Shown here piece by piece: positions 46,169-55,844 of a stretch of DNA of 64,000 bases. How positions within the stretch are numbered: the first letter of the stretch is position 1; each line of letters starts with the position of its first letter. This DNA comes from Caballeronia sordidicola (GTDB lineage: Bacteria > Pseudomonadota > Gammaproteobacteria > Burkholderiales > Burkholderiaceae): assembly GCF_000729995.1 (NCBI RefSeq), contig NZ_JNFG01000015.1:115891-179890 (forward strand). Reading direction: 5' to 3'. The notes beneath the pieces were generated by a model that saw nothing but the letters and a program-made list of their open reading frames with translations, did no database searches and was not told where the DNA came from. A program made the translations under genes and the position numbers.

Positions 46169-47173
46169 CTAGGAGGCCACTGAGATGGCATCTTCCTTTC
46201 CAAACGACAGGGCGGTAACGACATCCCGATTCACCTGGCGGCTGAATGTCTGTTTGATAAGACTATGCAATTCATTGATGAGAGGCTCGAATTCGCTCTC
46301 CCGATACGACAGATAAAACGTCCGTGACAGCGCGGTGTATCCCACGCCCATACGACGAAAAGCCGTAAGCGGGACGATTTTAAGATTTGGAATGTGATGA
46401 CGCACCTGCCAGATGCAAAGGGGCGTGGTGATGGCAAACCCCATCCCCGTGCTTACCATGCCAAGCAGCGGTTCCGTCGTATCGAATTCGCACGTTCGTT
46501 CTGCCGTGTCTCCGTTCCCGTTGAGATACGCTTCAATGGATTTGCCGATCCGGCTACGGGCGGAATAGCGGATTAGTGGCAAACACCTCGCCAGTTCGGT
46601 CAGCGTTCCTAAGCTGTCCCAATTTCCTGACGCCGGCAACGCAGCCACGTAGGGCTCTGAGAAAAGTTCTACCCGCCTGATCCCTTCGGTAAACAAGCCT
46701 TCTGCGGCAGTGATAGCAATGTCGAGTTGACGTTGTTCCAGTTCCCTCTCAAGCTGCTCCGTGGACCCCGACCACAGGCGTACCTGATGAGCGGTCGACG
46801 ACAAAGCCCGGATGATGGTCGGACCGCCCGCCGCGGCCACGGAGTCTGTGCATCCAAGGCGCACGATTTGCCGCTTTGAGCGTGAAATGCGTCGCACCCC
46901 CTCCATCATATGATCCGCGCTGCGCAGCATTGACGTGGCATGGTCATATAATCTTTCGCCGGCAGCAGTCGGACGCGCAGGACGACTTGCGCGGTCGAGC
47001 AGGAGCGTACCGAAGATTTCTTCCAGCAGCTTGATGCGCTGTGATACAGCAGCATGTGACAAACCAAGCCGAAGAGACGCTGCGGAAACTGAACCTGTTT
47101 CGAAAACGGCGACCCACGTCATCAGAGGCTCCCATTCCGGGTAGCGTTTGGGCGAACTGTCTGAGAGGTCCAT
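46169..47173 (-). CDS. LysR-family regulator (module A)
   Basis: 334 residues from ATG 47173; a TTG at 47203 would add ten residues and neither has a strong ribosome site. Helix-turn-helix Ser-Val-Ser-Ala-Ala-Ser-Leu-Arg-Leu-Gly-Leu-Ser-His-Ala-Ala-Val-Ser-Gln-Arg (about 27-46); effector domain with conventional LysR spacing. It lies downstream of the porin, M19 and ABC genes in the same direction and is the best candidate regulator of that set. Confidence 0.88.
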   Translation of the reverse strand: MDLSDSSPKRYPEWEPLMTWVAVFETGSVSAASLRLGLSHAAVSQRIKLLEEIFGTLLLDRASRPARPTAAGERLYDHATSMLRSADHMMEGVRRISRSKRQIVRLGCTDSVAAAGGPTIIRALSSTAHQVRLWSGSTEQLERELEQRQLDIAITAAEGLFTEGIRRVELFSEPYVAALPASGNWDSLGTLTELARCLPLIRYSARSRIGKSIEAYLNGNGDTAERTCEFDTTEPLLGMVSTGMGFAITTPLCIWQVRHHIPNLKIVPLTAFRRMGVGYTALSRTFYLSYRESEFEPLINELHSLIKQTFSRQVNRDVVTALSFGKEDAISVAS

Positions 47174-47439
47174 GACTGGCGGGTAGAGGCTCGTGATGTT
47201 CAAGCGATTATAGTCGCGTTCCCTTCATCAATCAGGCCGGCATACCAGGTGATTTTCGTCTGACGATCTATCGCCTGGTTTGTCCCGGATGTCCTTTGTC
47301 CGCTCTGTTAAACAAGATGGCTAACCGCGCAGTAACGGTACATCGTTCAATAGCGAACGGCGGTAGTGCTGCACTTTCACCTGCATGCAGACACCGCCAC
47401 ACGCAGCCAGCCCTCTCTGTACAAGAAGGGATACGAGTG

Positions 47440-48600
47440 TCAGAAATGGTGTGCCACACCGATGTACGTCTGGATCTGTGACATGCTCGCGGACTGATAG
47501 CCGGAATCGCCTATCGATGCCGTTGCAGGAACCGCCATATTGCCATTCAACGTCTGGCCCGCGGAACGCTGATAGCCCGCAAGCGCATAGAGCGCGGTTC
47601 GCTTCGAGAGGTCGTACTCCACTCCGGCACCGATCTGGTTGTAGTGTGCGGATTGCGCTCCGTTAGACTTCGTATAGCTATAGTTCAGCCCAACGGTAAG
47701 CGCCGGGGTGAACTTGTAATTGGCAAATGCCGATAGCGAATTAAATGCCTCCGTCTCGGTGAATGCTGTACCGGATGTGGACGCCGGCTTGTAACGCGTA
47801 TTGCTGTAACCGGCGCCAATGGTGAAGCTGTTGATGTCATAGCTGGCGACAGCCCGAGCAATCTGAAGCGAACGTGCAGCCGTGGCATATCCACTGTTCG
47901 CGAGCGAGTTGTCGCTTAGGTCCGATGTGCCGACGGCAGCATTATTCGGATTGTATTTGGCGAGATAGTAACCGCCCGCAACGGCCAGGCCGGCGAACTT
48001 ATAGCTTAGAGCCACCGCTGCGGTCTGGCCGGCGGTGAAATCGCCCGCTACGCCGCCGAGTGCGTACATGGCGTCCAACTTCAGGTTATTCCAGTCAGGA
48101 CTCACGTATTTGATCGCGTTGCTCACTCGAAGTGAGTCGTCATAGTTGTCAAGGTCGCCTGGCGTGACGTTGACAGTGCCCCAGATGTTGTCTGCTGTCA
48201 GTGGTTGGAGCAGATCCTTGAGGGGATCATACTGACGACCCACCGTGAGCGTTCCCCAGTCTTTCCCGCTTAGCCCGACATACGCCTGCCGGCCGAACTC
48301 TCGCCCGCCCTGACTGAGTGTTCCGTTACCTATATTGAATCCCCCCTCCAGAACGGCGATCGCAGACAGGTTCCCACCCAGGTCCTCCTTAACGCGCATG
48401 CCCCATCTGTCAGCGTCAAGTGTGCTGTGAGTGAACGCAATCTGGCTGCTATTTTTCCCCGTGGAATTTGCAACATTATTCGTGTAACTGATCCCGGCGT
48501 CGATCAAGCCATACAGCGTCACCGAATTCTGCGCATGTACCACCGAAATCGAATCGATCGCCATCAGTATGGCCGCCGTCGACATGAGCTTCGTTTTCAT
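47440..48600 (-). CDS. Outer-membrane porin (module A)
   Basis: 386 residues. Signal peptide ending Val-His-Ala (about 22), then Gln-Asn-Ser-Val-Thr-Leu-Tyr-Gly-Leu-Ile-Asp-Ala-Gly, the start of beta-proteobacterial trimeric porins. Contains Gly-Gln-Gly-Gly-Arg-like Gly-Gly-Arg-x-Phe-Gly-Arg-Gln-Ala-Tyr-Val-Gly-Leu and the constriction-loop region, ending in aromatic His-His-Phe. GGAGAAT before ATG 48600. Allows small hydrophilic solutes through the outer membrane; sits after the M19 gene. Confidence 0.93.
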   Translation of the reverse strand: MKTKLMSTAAILMAIDSISVVHAQNSVTLYGLIDAGISYTNNVANSTGKNSSQIAFTHSTLDADRWGMRVKEDLGGNLSAIAVLEGGFNIGNGTLSQGGREFGRQAYVGLSGKDWGTLTVGRQYDPLKDLLQPLTADNIWGTVNVTPGDLDNYDDSLRVSNAIKYVSPDWNNLKLDAMYALGGVAGDFTAGQTAAVALSYKFAGLAVAGGYYLAKYNPNNAAVGTSDLSDNSLANSGYATAARSLQIARAVASYDINSFTIGAGYSNTRYKPASTSGTAFTETEAFNSLSAFANYKFTPALTVGLNYSYTKSNGAQSAHYNQIGAGVEYDLSKRTALYALAGYQRSAGQTLNGNMAVPATASIGDSGYQSASMSQIQTYIGVAHHF

Positions 48601-48839
48601 TCCATTCTCCTTGTGCATGCGGTCTATCGATCCGCCATCGTTGTAAAAAACATTTTTTATTAGCTAACCTAACTTATATGTCGTTCATCGATCTCTCCAA
48701 CACCCACACCTCGCCTCTGGATACATCGGGATAAGCGACGCGCCGTTACTAGCCCAACCGGATCGACGACCTGTTCGAAAGTGCACCGACTCCGTCGCGG
48801 CCCATCGATCCGCCAGGGCTGTTCAAGTTGAACTCCGAC

Positions 48840-49844
48840 CTATTTCCATGCCGCCTGGGCAACGCGAAGATGGTTGCCGCCAAGAATTTTCCCGATGGCA
48901 TCGACCGGGTAGCCATTGTCAAGCATCATCTTCACGATCGACGGAAGACGTTCTGGCTCGACCATCGGTGTGGGCGCTGGGTAGCCACGTGCCGGTGGAA
49001 ACAGGTCAGGACGTGCCTTGTAATGAGCCACCAGCTCGTCGACATCGAACACATAGTCGAATCCGATGCCTACGTGATCCGGGCCTACGAGGTGGATCAT
49101 ATGTTCGAGGTGCCGAAACAGTGCTTCATTGCGATTATCGAGATTGCCGTGTTCGTCCTTCCCGATGAAACGGCCGAGACCGTTCAAGCCCACTACGCCA
49201 CCCGTCTGTGCGCATGCGACGATCAGGTCGTCAGGGATATTGCGCGGCTGCCCGTACACCGCGTAAGCATTCGAGTGCGAAAAAATGACGGGACCTTCGA
49301 AGTGATCGATGACCTCTCGCGCAGTGCGCCAACCTGTGTGCGAACAGCACGGCACCATGCCGACGTGTTTCATCTCGTCGAGCACATCACGTCCGAAATC
49401 CGTCAAACCCGGATCGTCGTCGAGACACCCACCGCCGACGTCGTTGTTGCGGTTGTAGGCGATCAACATCCAGCGTACGCCGAGCTCGTAGTACATCTGG
49501 ACCATGCTCAACTGGCCGCCCAGCAACGCGGCACCTTCCAGATCGAAGACGATCCCGAGGCGCCCTTCGGCTTTGGCGAGCTTCACTTCCTCGACATCGT
49601 TGATGAGCAAAAAACGATCAGGGTGACGCTTCACCCAGTTCCGGAAGTGCGCAAGTGTGCTGAAAACTTCCTGAATCGAATTAAGATCCATGCCGACGTT
49701 GAGCGACACGATGGTGTAACCCGACTGCCGATATCGTTCGAGTTGCGGAAGAAAGCTGTCGTCCGCACGAAGCGGCATACACGCGTGGTTTTCCCAGACC
49801 GTCGCCTGATTGACGATCTGGCGGATGCTTGATTCAATTTCCAT
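48840..49844 (-). CDS. M19-family 'membrane dipeptidase' (module A)
   Basis: 334 residues, soluble, no signal peptide. Several renal-dipeptidase metal positions are kept: Phe-Asp-Leu-Glu-Gly (bridging Glu), Cys-Ser-His-Thr-Gly (His), Phe-Ser-His-Ser-Asn (His), Gly-Ile-Gly-Phe-Asp (Asp). But the N-terminal His-x-Asp ligand pair reads Glu-Asn-His-Ala-Cys-Met-Pro, that is His-x-Cys. It might hydrolyse dipeptides or a related amide/lactone. It follows the ABC transporter genes with 73 bp between and likely processes the imported compound. Confidence 0.85.
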   Translation of the reverse strand: MEIESSIRQIVNQATVWENHACMPLRADDSFLPQLERYRQSGYTIVSLNVGMDLNSIQEVFSTLAHFRNWVKRHPDRFLLINDVEEVKLAKAEGRLGIVFDLEGAALLGGQLSMVQMYYELGVRWMLIAYNRNNDVGGGCLDDDPGLTDFGRDVLDEMKHVGMVPCCSHTGWRTAREVIDHFEGPVIFSHSNAYAVYGQPRNIPDDLIVACAQTGGVVGLNGLGRFIGKDEHGNLDNRNEALFRHLEHMIHLVGPDHVGIGFDYVFDVDELVAHYKARPDLFPPARGYPAPTPMVEPERLPSIVKMMLDNGYPVDAIGKILGGNHLRVAQAAWK

Positions 49845-49917
49845 GATTAGATTTTTATTTCCGGTTTCGCAGAGCTACGACACGACTATCCCGTTCACGG
49901 ACAACCGCGTCCTGAAT

Positions 49918-50682
49918 TCAATGTGCGCCGATAGCGAACGGATCTTCGATGTCGTCGCTCAGTTCGCGAAGACGGCGCGTATAGTCCGACTCGATGCGCC
50001 GCTCGCGAAGGTCTTTTGCCGACAGGCACTCGACAATCTCGCCGCTCTTCATGACCGCGATCTGCTCGCATAGATGTGCGACTGCGGCCAGGTTGTGGCC
50101 GACCATGATGTAGGTGAGTCCGAGCGACATGCGCAGATCCTTCAGCAGATTCAACACTTCGGCCTGTATAGAGACGTCGAGTGCGCTGGTGGGTTCGTCG
50201 AGTAGCAAGATCTTCGGGCCCGCGATCAACGCGCGTGCGATCGCAACACGCTGGCGCTGTCCGCCGGAAAGCTGATGGGGATATCGATAACGCACGGACA
50301 TCGGTAATGCGACTTCACTCATCGCGCGTCCGATCCTGCTGTCCGCGTCCCTGATGCCATGAATCGCTAGTGGCTCGCAGAGCGCGCGATCGACGGTCTG
50401 CCGCGGATGCAAGGAACCGTAGGGATCCTGGAACACCATTTGTACATCGCGATAGAAGGCCTTGCTGCGCTTCACACCCTCGGCACGCCCGTTGATCCGC
50501 ACCGAGCCATCCCAGGCGCCGTTGAGCCCGGCGAGCGCGCGCAGCACGGTCGACTTGCCTGAGCCGCTTTCGCCGACAAGACCGAATGCCTGGCCCTGCT
50601 CAACCGAGAACGACACGCGCTTGACGGCCTGGAAGCCGCTGAAGCGCACGTTAAGGCTTTCGACTTCGATCATTCGCTCCAT
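49918..50682 (-). CDS. Peptide-type ABC transporter ATPase (DppF-like)
   Basis: 254 residues from ATG 50682, with AAAGGAG upstream; it overlaps the DppD-like gene by 13 nt. Walker A Gly-Glu-Ser-Gly-Ser-Gly-Lys-Ser near 37, signature Leu-Ser-Gly-Gly-Gln-Arg-Gln-Arg near 137, Walker B Ile-Leu-Leu-Leu-Asp-Glu-Pro-Thr. Slightly short for DppF: the usual C-terminal extension with the Fe-S/Pro-rich motif is reduced. Works with the next four genes. Confidence 0.9.
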   Translation of the reverse strand: MERMIEVESLNVRFSGFQAVKRVSFSVEQGQAFGLVGESGSGKSTVLRALAGLNGAWDGSVRINGRAEGVKRSKAFYRDVQMVFQDPYGSLHPRQTVDRALCEPLAIHGIRDADSRIGRAMSEVALPMSVRYRYPHQLSGGQRQRVAIARALIAGPKILLLDEPTSALDVSIQAEVLNLLKDLRMSLGLTYIMVGHNLAAVAHLCEQIAVMKSGEIVECLSAKDLRERRIESDYTRRLRELSDDIEDPFAIGAH

Positions 50683-51497
50683 GCGGCGCTCCTTTCCAGG
50701 GTCTTCAGACGCGCCTGCGGGCGCGCAAGCGACGGCATGCATTCGAGCAGGCCGCGCGTGTACGGATGACGCGCGTGGGTCAGCTCACTTGCCTTCAGTT
50801 CCTCGACAACTCGTCCCGCGTACATCACCAGCACCCGGTCGCAGAAACGCGAAACCAGCGGCAGGTCGTGGCTGATAAGCAGCAACGCCATGCCACGCTC
50901 CGCGACCAAGCCTTCGAGCAACCGCAGGATGTCCGCCTGGACGGAGACGTCGAGCGCACTGGTGGGTTCGTCCGCGATGAGCATTTCCGGGTCGGGCGCG
51001 AGCATCATTGCGATCATGACGCGCTGCCCCATGCCCCCGGACAATTCCATCGGATACGCCGAGGCAACGCGGCGCGGATCGCGGATCTTGACCTGATCAA
51101 GCAGATTGAAGGTGGCCTCCAACGATTCCTTGCGACCACCGCCTCGATGTGCGCGCCATGTTTCGGCGATCTGCGCGCCAACGCTCATAACAGGATTGAG
51201 CGAGTATTTCGGGTCTTGCATGATGAGACCCGCGCGCTTGCCGCGAATCTGTCGCATCTGAGCGTCGTCCGCGCGCTGAATATCAATTCCGTCGAACGTG
51301 AGCGTGTCTGCGGACACCCTCGCCTGGGTCGGCAACAGTTTGAGTATCGAACGCGCGGTGAGCGACTTTCCGGATCCCGACTCGCCGACGATGCCGAGCT
51401 TCTCCTCTCCCAGACGGAACGACACACCCTTTACCACCTCGACCTCGCCGGCCGGCGAAGCGAACCTGATCTTGAGATTGCTAACGTTGATTTCCAT
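50670..51497 (-). CDS. Peptide-type ABC transporter ATPase (DppD-like)
   Basis: 275 residues. Walker A Gly-Glu-Ser-Gly-Ser-Gly-Lys-Ser near 38, Q-loop Met-Gln-Asp-Pro, signature Leu-Ser-Gly-Gly-Met-Gly-Gln-Arg near 155, Walker B with Ala-Asp-Glu-Pro-Thr, and the C-terminal His-Pro-Tyr-Thr-Arg-Gly-Leu-Leu motif typical of OppD/DppD. 3 nt after the DppC-like stop. Confidence 0.92.
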   Translation of the reverse strand: MEINVSNLKIRFASPAGEVEVVKGVSFRLGEEKLGIVGESGSGKSLTARSILKLLPTQARVSADTLTFDGIDIQRADDAQMRQIRGKRAGLIMQDPKYSLNPVMSVGAQIAETWRAHRGGGRKESLEATFNLLDQVKIRDPRRVASAYPMELSGGMGQRVMIAMMLAPDPEMLIADEPTSALDVSVQADILRLLEGLVAERGMALLLISHDLPLVSRFCDRVLVMYAGRVVEELKASELTHARHPYTRGLLECMPSLARPQARLKTLERSAAWSE

Positions 51498-51500
51498 CGC

Positions 51501-52424
51501 TCACTCCGACTTTGGGTCGAAGACGTCGCGCAGACCGTCGCCGAGCAGATTGAATGCAAAAGATGCAACGAAGATCGCAATGCCCGGAATCGCGGGCACC
51601 CACCACTGCTGCAGGATGAAGCCGCGCGTGCTCGCGATCATCGTCCCCCATTCCGGCGACGGCGCCTGTGCACCCATGCCGAGAAAGCCCAGACCGGCCG
51701 CCGTCAGTACGATGCCGCTGACATCCAACGCGACGCGCACGATCACCGAGGAGATGCACAGCGGCATGATGTGGCGTAGCACGATGCGCGTGGCCGACGC
51801 GCCTGTCAGGCGTATCGCAGAAACGAAGTCCGCTTCGCGAATCACCAGCGTTTCCGCGCGGGCAAGGCGCGCATACGGGGGCCATGCGGTCAGCGCAATC
51901 GCGAGCACGACGCTCGTGAGACCCGGCTTCAACGCCGCCACGAATGCGAGTGCCAGCACGAGTTTGGGAAACGCCAGAAAGACGTCGGTGATACGCATCA
52001 GGATGCGGTCAGTCCAGCCGCCCGCATAACCCGCCACGCTTCCCATTAGAAGGCCGACGGGTGCGACGATCGCTACAATCAGCGCAGCCATGCCCAGTGT
52101 GATGCGCGCGCCGAACAGGAGTCGGCTATACAGATCGCGGCCGAGCTGGTCTGTGCCGAACCAGTGAGCGGCCGACGGCGGGGCAAGCCGCTGTGCGAGG
52201 TCTTGTGCATCTGGATCATGCGTGGCCAGTTGCGGCGCGAAGATCGCGAGCGCAAACAGCGCGAGCAATACGATCAGACCGGTCATCGCAAGCCAGTTCC
52301 GGCTGAATTGCAACCAGCCGCGGTACAGCATCCCGATCGCAGCCTGACGCCTCGATTGCGGCGTGTCCGACAGTACCCAACTGCGCCAATGTCTCATTCT
52401 GTTACCACTCAATAGCGTATCCAT
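51501..52424 (-). CDS. Peptide-type ABC transporter permease (DppC-like)
   Basis: 307 residues, six membrane helices, N-terminal cytoplasmic stretch as in DppC. Conserved Phe-Gly-Thr-Asp-x-Leu-Gly-Arg-Asp-x-x-Ser-Arg motif near 90 and the EAA loop Ala-Ile-Arg-Leu-Thr-Gly-Ala-Ser near 205. GGAGGA before ATG 52424. Inner-membrane channel half with the DppB-like gene. Confidence 0.93.
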   Translation of the reverse strand: MDTLLSGNRMRHWRSWVLSDTPQSRRQAAIGMLYRGWLQFSRNWLAMTGLIVLLALFALAIFAPQLATHDPDAQDLAQRLAPPSAAHWFGTDQLGRDLYSRLLFGARITLGMAALIVAIVAPVGLLMGSVAGYAGGWTDRILMRITDVFLAFPKLVLALAFVAALKPGLTSVVLAIALTAWPPYARLARAETLVIREADFVSAIRLTGASATRIVLRHIMPLCISSVIVRVALDVSGIVLTAAGLGFLGMGAQAPSPEWGTMIASTRGFILQQWWVPAIPGIAIFVASFAFNLLGDGLRDVFDPKSE

Positions 52425-52437
52425 TTCCAGTCCTCCT

Positions 52438-53475
52438 TCACTTCACGCGCGGATCGAGCAGCCGGTAAGCCACGTCGGCGACAAAGTTCGACGCGACATA
52501 CACGGCGCCGATCACCAGCGTCGCGCCCAGTACCGCATTCATATCTGCATTCAGTAGAGAACGCGTCAGGTACTGACCGAGTCCCGGCCAGTTGAATACC
52601 GTCTCGGTCAACACCGAGCCCTCGAGCAGGCCTGCGTAAGCGAGTGCGATTACGACAACCAATCGTCCGGATATATTCCCGAACGCGTGCCGCCAGACAA
52701 TCCGCATCGGCGAGAGTCCTTTGGCGCGCGCCGTCACGATGAATTCTCCAGCCAGCGCATCCAGCATGAAGGTACGGGTCATCCGGACGATCATCGACAT
52801 GCTCACGAACGCGAGCATCAGCGCCGGCATCGCAAGATGCGCGAGCGCGTCGCGAAACACGTCCCACTGCCCGCCGAGCGCCGCGTCGATCACCAGCGCG
52901 CCGGTGACGAAGGGCACCATCCCGTCATAGGCGACGTCCTGCTGCCCGACACCCGGCGCAACGCCCAGTTTCACGTAGAACACCAGCAGGCAAAGCAGCG
53001 CCAGTACGAACACAGGAATCGACTGCCCGCTCAGGCTGATCAGGCGGATCAAACCGTCGACACGCGATCCGGCACGCGCAGCGGAGAGAACACCGATCGG
53101 CACTCCGATCAGTACAGCAACCAGGATCGCGACCGTAGCAAGCTCCAGCGTCGCGGGAAAAAACTGGCGGATGTCGGCGATCACCGATTGCCCCGTCATC
53201 ACCGAGGTGCCAAAATTGCCGTGCGCGACGTGCTGCAGATAGATCCAGAACTGTTCGAGCAACGGCTTGTCGAACCCCATCTCCTGTCGTACCCGCTCGA
53301 CCACATCCGGAGTTGCACGATCACCGACAATGGCCAGAACGGGGTCGAGCGGCATTGCACGGCCGATCACAAACGTTACGAGCACGAGCCCGAAGAACGT
53401 GGCAACAATGGCCAAAAGCGCTGACACCGACGTATGGACGCGCGAGGCCAACGGTCCTGTCCTAAGCGTACTCAT
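52438..53475 (-). CDS. Peptide-type ABC transporter permease (DppB-like)
   Basis: 345 residues, six helices. Family motifs: Pro-Leu-Asp-Pro near 42, Gly-Phe-Asp-Lys-Pro-Leu-x-x-Gln-Phe-Trp-x-Tyr near 68, Asn-Phe-Gly-Thr-Ser near 90 and the EAA loop Thr-Ala-Arg-Ala-Lys-Gly-Leu-Ser. Start overlaps the binding-protein stop (ATGA). Confidence 0.93.
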   Translation of the reverse strand: MSTLRTGPLASRVHTSVSALLAIVATFFGLVLVTFVIGRAMPLDPVLAIVGDRATPDVVERVRQEMGFDKPLLEQFWIYLQHVAHGNFGTSVMTGQSVIADIRQFFPATLELATVAILVAVLIGVPIGVLSAARAGSRVDGLIRLISLSGQSIPVFVLALLCLLVFYVKLGVAPGVGQQDVAYDGMVPFVTGALVIDAALGGQWDVFRDALAHLAMPALMLAFVSMSMIVRMTRTFMLDALAGEFIVTARAKGLSPMRIVWRHAFGNISGRLVVVIALAYAGLLEGSVLTETVFNWPGLGQYLTRSLLNADMNAVLGATLVIGAVYVASNFVADVAYRLLDPRVK

Positions 53476-55067
53476 GATTTTTGAATTCCCGCGTAATGCG
53501 TATAGGCATCAATGGGTCCAAGCGACAGACCGCTCACACCCGCGCGAGTGGCCGCCACATTCCGCTTTTGCAGCATGAAAATGAGCGGAGCGGTTTCCCA
53601 GAAGTCGCGCTGGATCTGCGCGTACATCGCAAGACGCCTGGCGGGATCGAGCTCACGGTCTGCTGCCTGCGACGCAGCAGTAAGCTTTGCGTTGACGAAA
53701 TGGTTGTTCCACGCGCCGTTGTGAACCTTCGCGCTATCGCTGTCGTCCACGTTGGGTGCGAAGTACGAGACAAATGAACTCGCGTCGACGTGGTCCGCAA
53801 AAAAACGGCCGATCTGCATCTCATGCTTTCGTGCACGACGCTTGGCGAGTACCTGCGCGTAGTCTCCGGCGAGCAGTTGCAGGCGAATCCCGACTTGCGC
53901 GAACTGGGCCTGCAGCGCTTGCGCGATATCCGGGTATGGCCAGGTGTTGGGATGGTCGAACTTCACCGTGAAGCCGTTGGGATAACCGGCTGCTGCAAGC
54001 AATGACTTCGCCTTGGCGACATCCCTGTGAAATGGCTTCTCGACAAGAGCACCGGGCGTCCCCTTCGGCAGGACCGACTGCCATTGCATCCACAGACCCG
54101 GCGTGACGTGCTGCGCGATCGCGTCGTAGTCGATCGCCCACTTCATCGCCTGCAGCACCTCGCGTTTCTGAAACATCGGTACACCCATATTCATCTGCAC
54201 AAAGATCAATGTGAGCGCGTCGGTGCCGGTCACGCCGATCGACTTATCCGACGACACCGTATGCAACTCGTCTGAACCCAGCGTGCGCGCGACATCAAGA
54301 TCACCTTTCTGCAGTTGCAGCAATTCGGCCGACGGTTCCGCCATATGACGGATCACAAGCCGCGGTACTTTCGGCTGCACCGCTGCATTCGCATTGGCCT
54401 CGAGGACGATCTGCGAACCAGCCTGCCAATCGACGAGGCGATACGACCCCGATCCGGCGGAATGCTTGCGCAGCCATAGACTGCCCATGTCTCCGTTCAC
54501 GTCATGTTGCATAACCGTCTTTTGTTCGACGATGCCGGACACGGTTGTCGAGAACGTAGCAAGCACAAGCCCGCTAGCGAGTGCTTGAGGTAGTGTGATT
54601 GTCACGACGTTGCCAGAGGAAGCATGCAACGCACCGTCCACCGATGCGGCGGTGAGACCGATCTGAGTCAACATGAAGCTCGGCGATTTGTTCATCTTCA
54701 CCGCCCGCTGCAGGCTGTACACGACATCCTGCGCTGTCACGGGCGCACCGCTGTCAAATTTGGCATCTGCGCGCAGCGTGAAGCGATACTCGAGTCCGCT
54801 GGCGGAGATATCCACCCGCTCCGCCAGATCGCCTGTGAGTCCGTCAGGCTTGAACGGATCGAATGTCATCAGTGTGCGATAGAGATTCGACAGAACTACC
54901 ACGCTCTCGTCGTAGGCTTCAGCCGGATCGAAGCCATTGACGATCCCATCGATAGAGTCGCCGAGCACGGCGATATTACGCGGCGTCGCTTCTACGGTGA
55001 GCGGGTACAGATAGGAGGCTGATGCAAGTGCTGCAGTCGATTTGAGGAAGCCACGACGTGTGACCAT
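53472..55067 (-). CDS. Family-5 ABC substrate-binding protein with Tat signal
   Basis: 531 residues. The N-terminus Thr-Arg-Arg-Gly-Phe-Leu-Lys followed by a hydrophobic stretch is a twin-arginine export signal. The rest matches SBP family 5 (peptide/nickel/opine binding): Thr-Phe-Asp-Pro-Phe, Tyr-Arg-Phe-Thr-Leu-Arg-x-Asp-Ala-Lys-Phe, Ala-x-Asp-Val-Val-Tyr-Ser. Tat export implies folding before export. First gene of a five-gene transporter that continues into the M19 and porin genes. Confidence 0.92.
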   Translation of the reverse strand: MVTRRGFLKSTAALASASYLYPLTVEATPRNIAVLGDSIDGIVNGFDPAEAYDESVVVLSNLYRTLMTFDPFKPDGLTGDLAERVDISASGLEYRFTLRADAKFDSGAPVTAQDVVYSLQRAVKMNKSPSFMLTQIGLTAASVDGALHASSGNVVTITLPQALASGLVLATFSTTVSGIVEQKTVMQHDVNGDMGSLWLRKHSAGSGSYRLVDWQAGSQIVLEANANAAVQPKVPRLVIRHMAEPSAELLQLQKGDLDVARTLGSDELHTVSSDKSIGVTGTDALTLIFVQMNMGVPMFQKREVLQAMKWAIDYDAIAQHVTPGLWMQWQSVLPKGTPGALVEKPFHRDVAKAKSLLAAAGYPNGFTVKFDHPNTWPYPDIAQALQAQFAQVGIRLQLLAGDYAQVLAKRRARKHEMQIGRFFADHVDASSFVSYFAPNVDDSDSAKVHNGAWNNHFVNAKLTAASQAADRELDPARRLAMYAQIQRDFWETAPLIFMLQKRNVAATRAGVSGLSLGPIDAYTHYAGIQKS

Positions 55068-55844
55068 TGATATCTCCTTTTCCTGGATACGTCTTTCGAT
55101 GCGGACGTATAAGTTGTTACGTGATCCGAATAAGATGAGCGTAGTGCGTCACAAATCCGTCGTGAATAGATTCGCCTCTACTTACATTGACTGTCATCTA
55201 CGCTTACGCTGAGGCGATCCGGCCGTATTGAAGAGATTGCCGAGGCAGTCCACCCGGAGTCGTCGTTCGGAAGCCGGATAAATTTCTGGTTCTGATCGTT
55301 TATACCGAACGGTGCGTTCGTAACTTCACCCGTGGTCCGGGTGAGCAAAGTGTTCAATACAGTGAAAGCACCACGCAGAACGCGTGGTGACGATAACAAG
55401 CGAGGCAGAGCAACGGGGTTACTCGCTTCGATGCACACCTGACACGCGATGCCGGAGCGCCGACACGGTCCGTCAAAGGCGGTCCTCGAGCGTGCAATTC
55501 ATGCCGCGTACGAGTCTACCGATTACTAAGCCTGCAGCGAGCGCGTTGCATGCAACGCGCCTTCCAGCATCGCACACAACGTGGTCCCGACTACGGCAGC
55601 CCGTTCAGGCGCGTAGTGGAACGGCGCGTATTCCTGGGTCTATGCGTGGCCGGCTCAGCGTTAAAAGCATGGTGCATCTCAACGCGGTTCGTGCGTTCAG
55701 TTTAAGTAGTTCAGAGCACAGGTTATAAGTTTATCTAATAGAAACTGGATGGTGGTTACCCCATTTTTAAAATCAGTCCATCGTCAATCCAGACAGATCC
55801 ATGAAATGGACGGGTTTAGAGCCGTTCAGTGAACGAGAAATCAC
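55068..55844. other. 777-bp divergent region with gene relics and a palindrome
   Basis: No intact gene. The leftward frame 55639-55526 (no start codon, stop at 55526) encodes a coding-like peptide including Tyr-Ala-Pro-Glu-Arg-Ala-Ala-Val-Val-Gly that may be the end of a lost gene. An 86-codon leftward ORF at 55438-55178 has no recognisable homology. Confidence 0.4.
55541..55560. repeat. Perfect 20-bp palindrome
   Basis: GCGCGTTGCA followed directly by its complement TGCAACGCGC. It lies inside the gene-relic frame upstream of the ABC and hutD-type genes. Possible operator or hairpin. Confidence 0.55.

Noticed and set aside
48828..49832. 334-codon rightward ORF opposite the M19 gene
   Set aside because: Complete overlap with the well-supported leftward M19 gene; composition is that of an antisense shadow.
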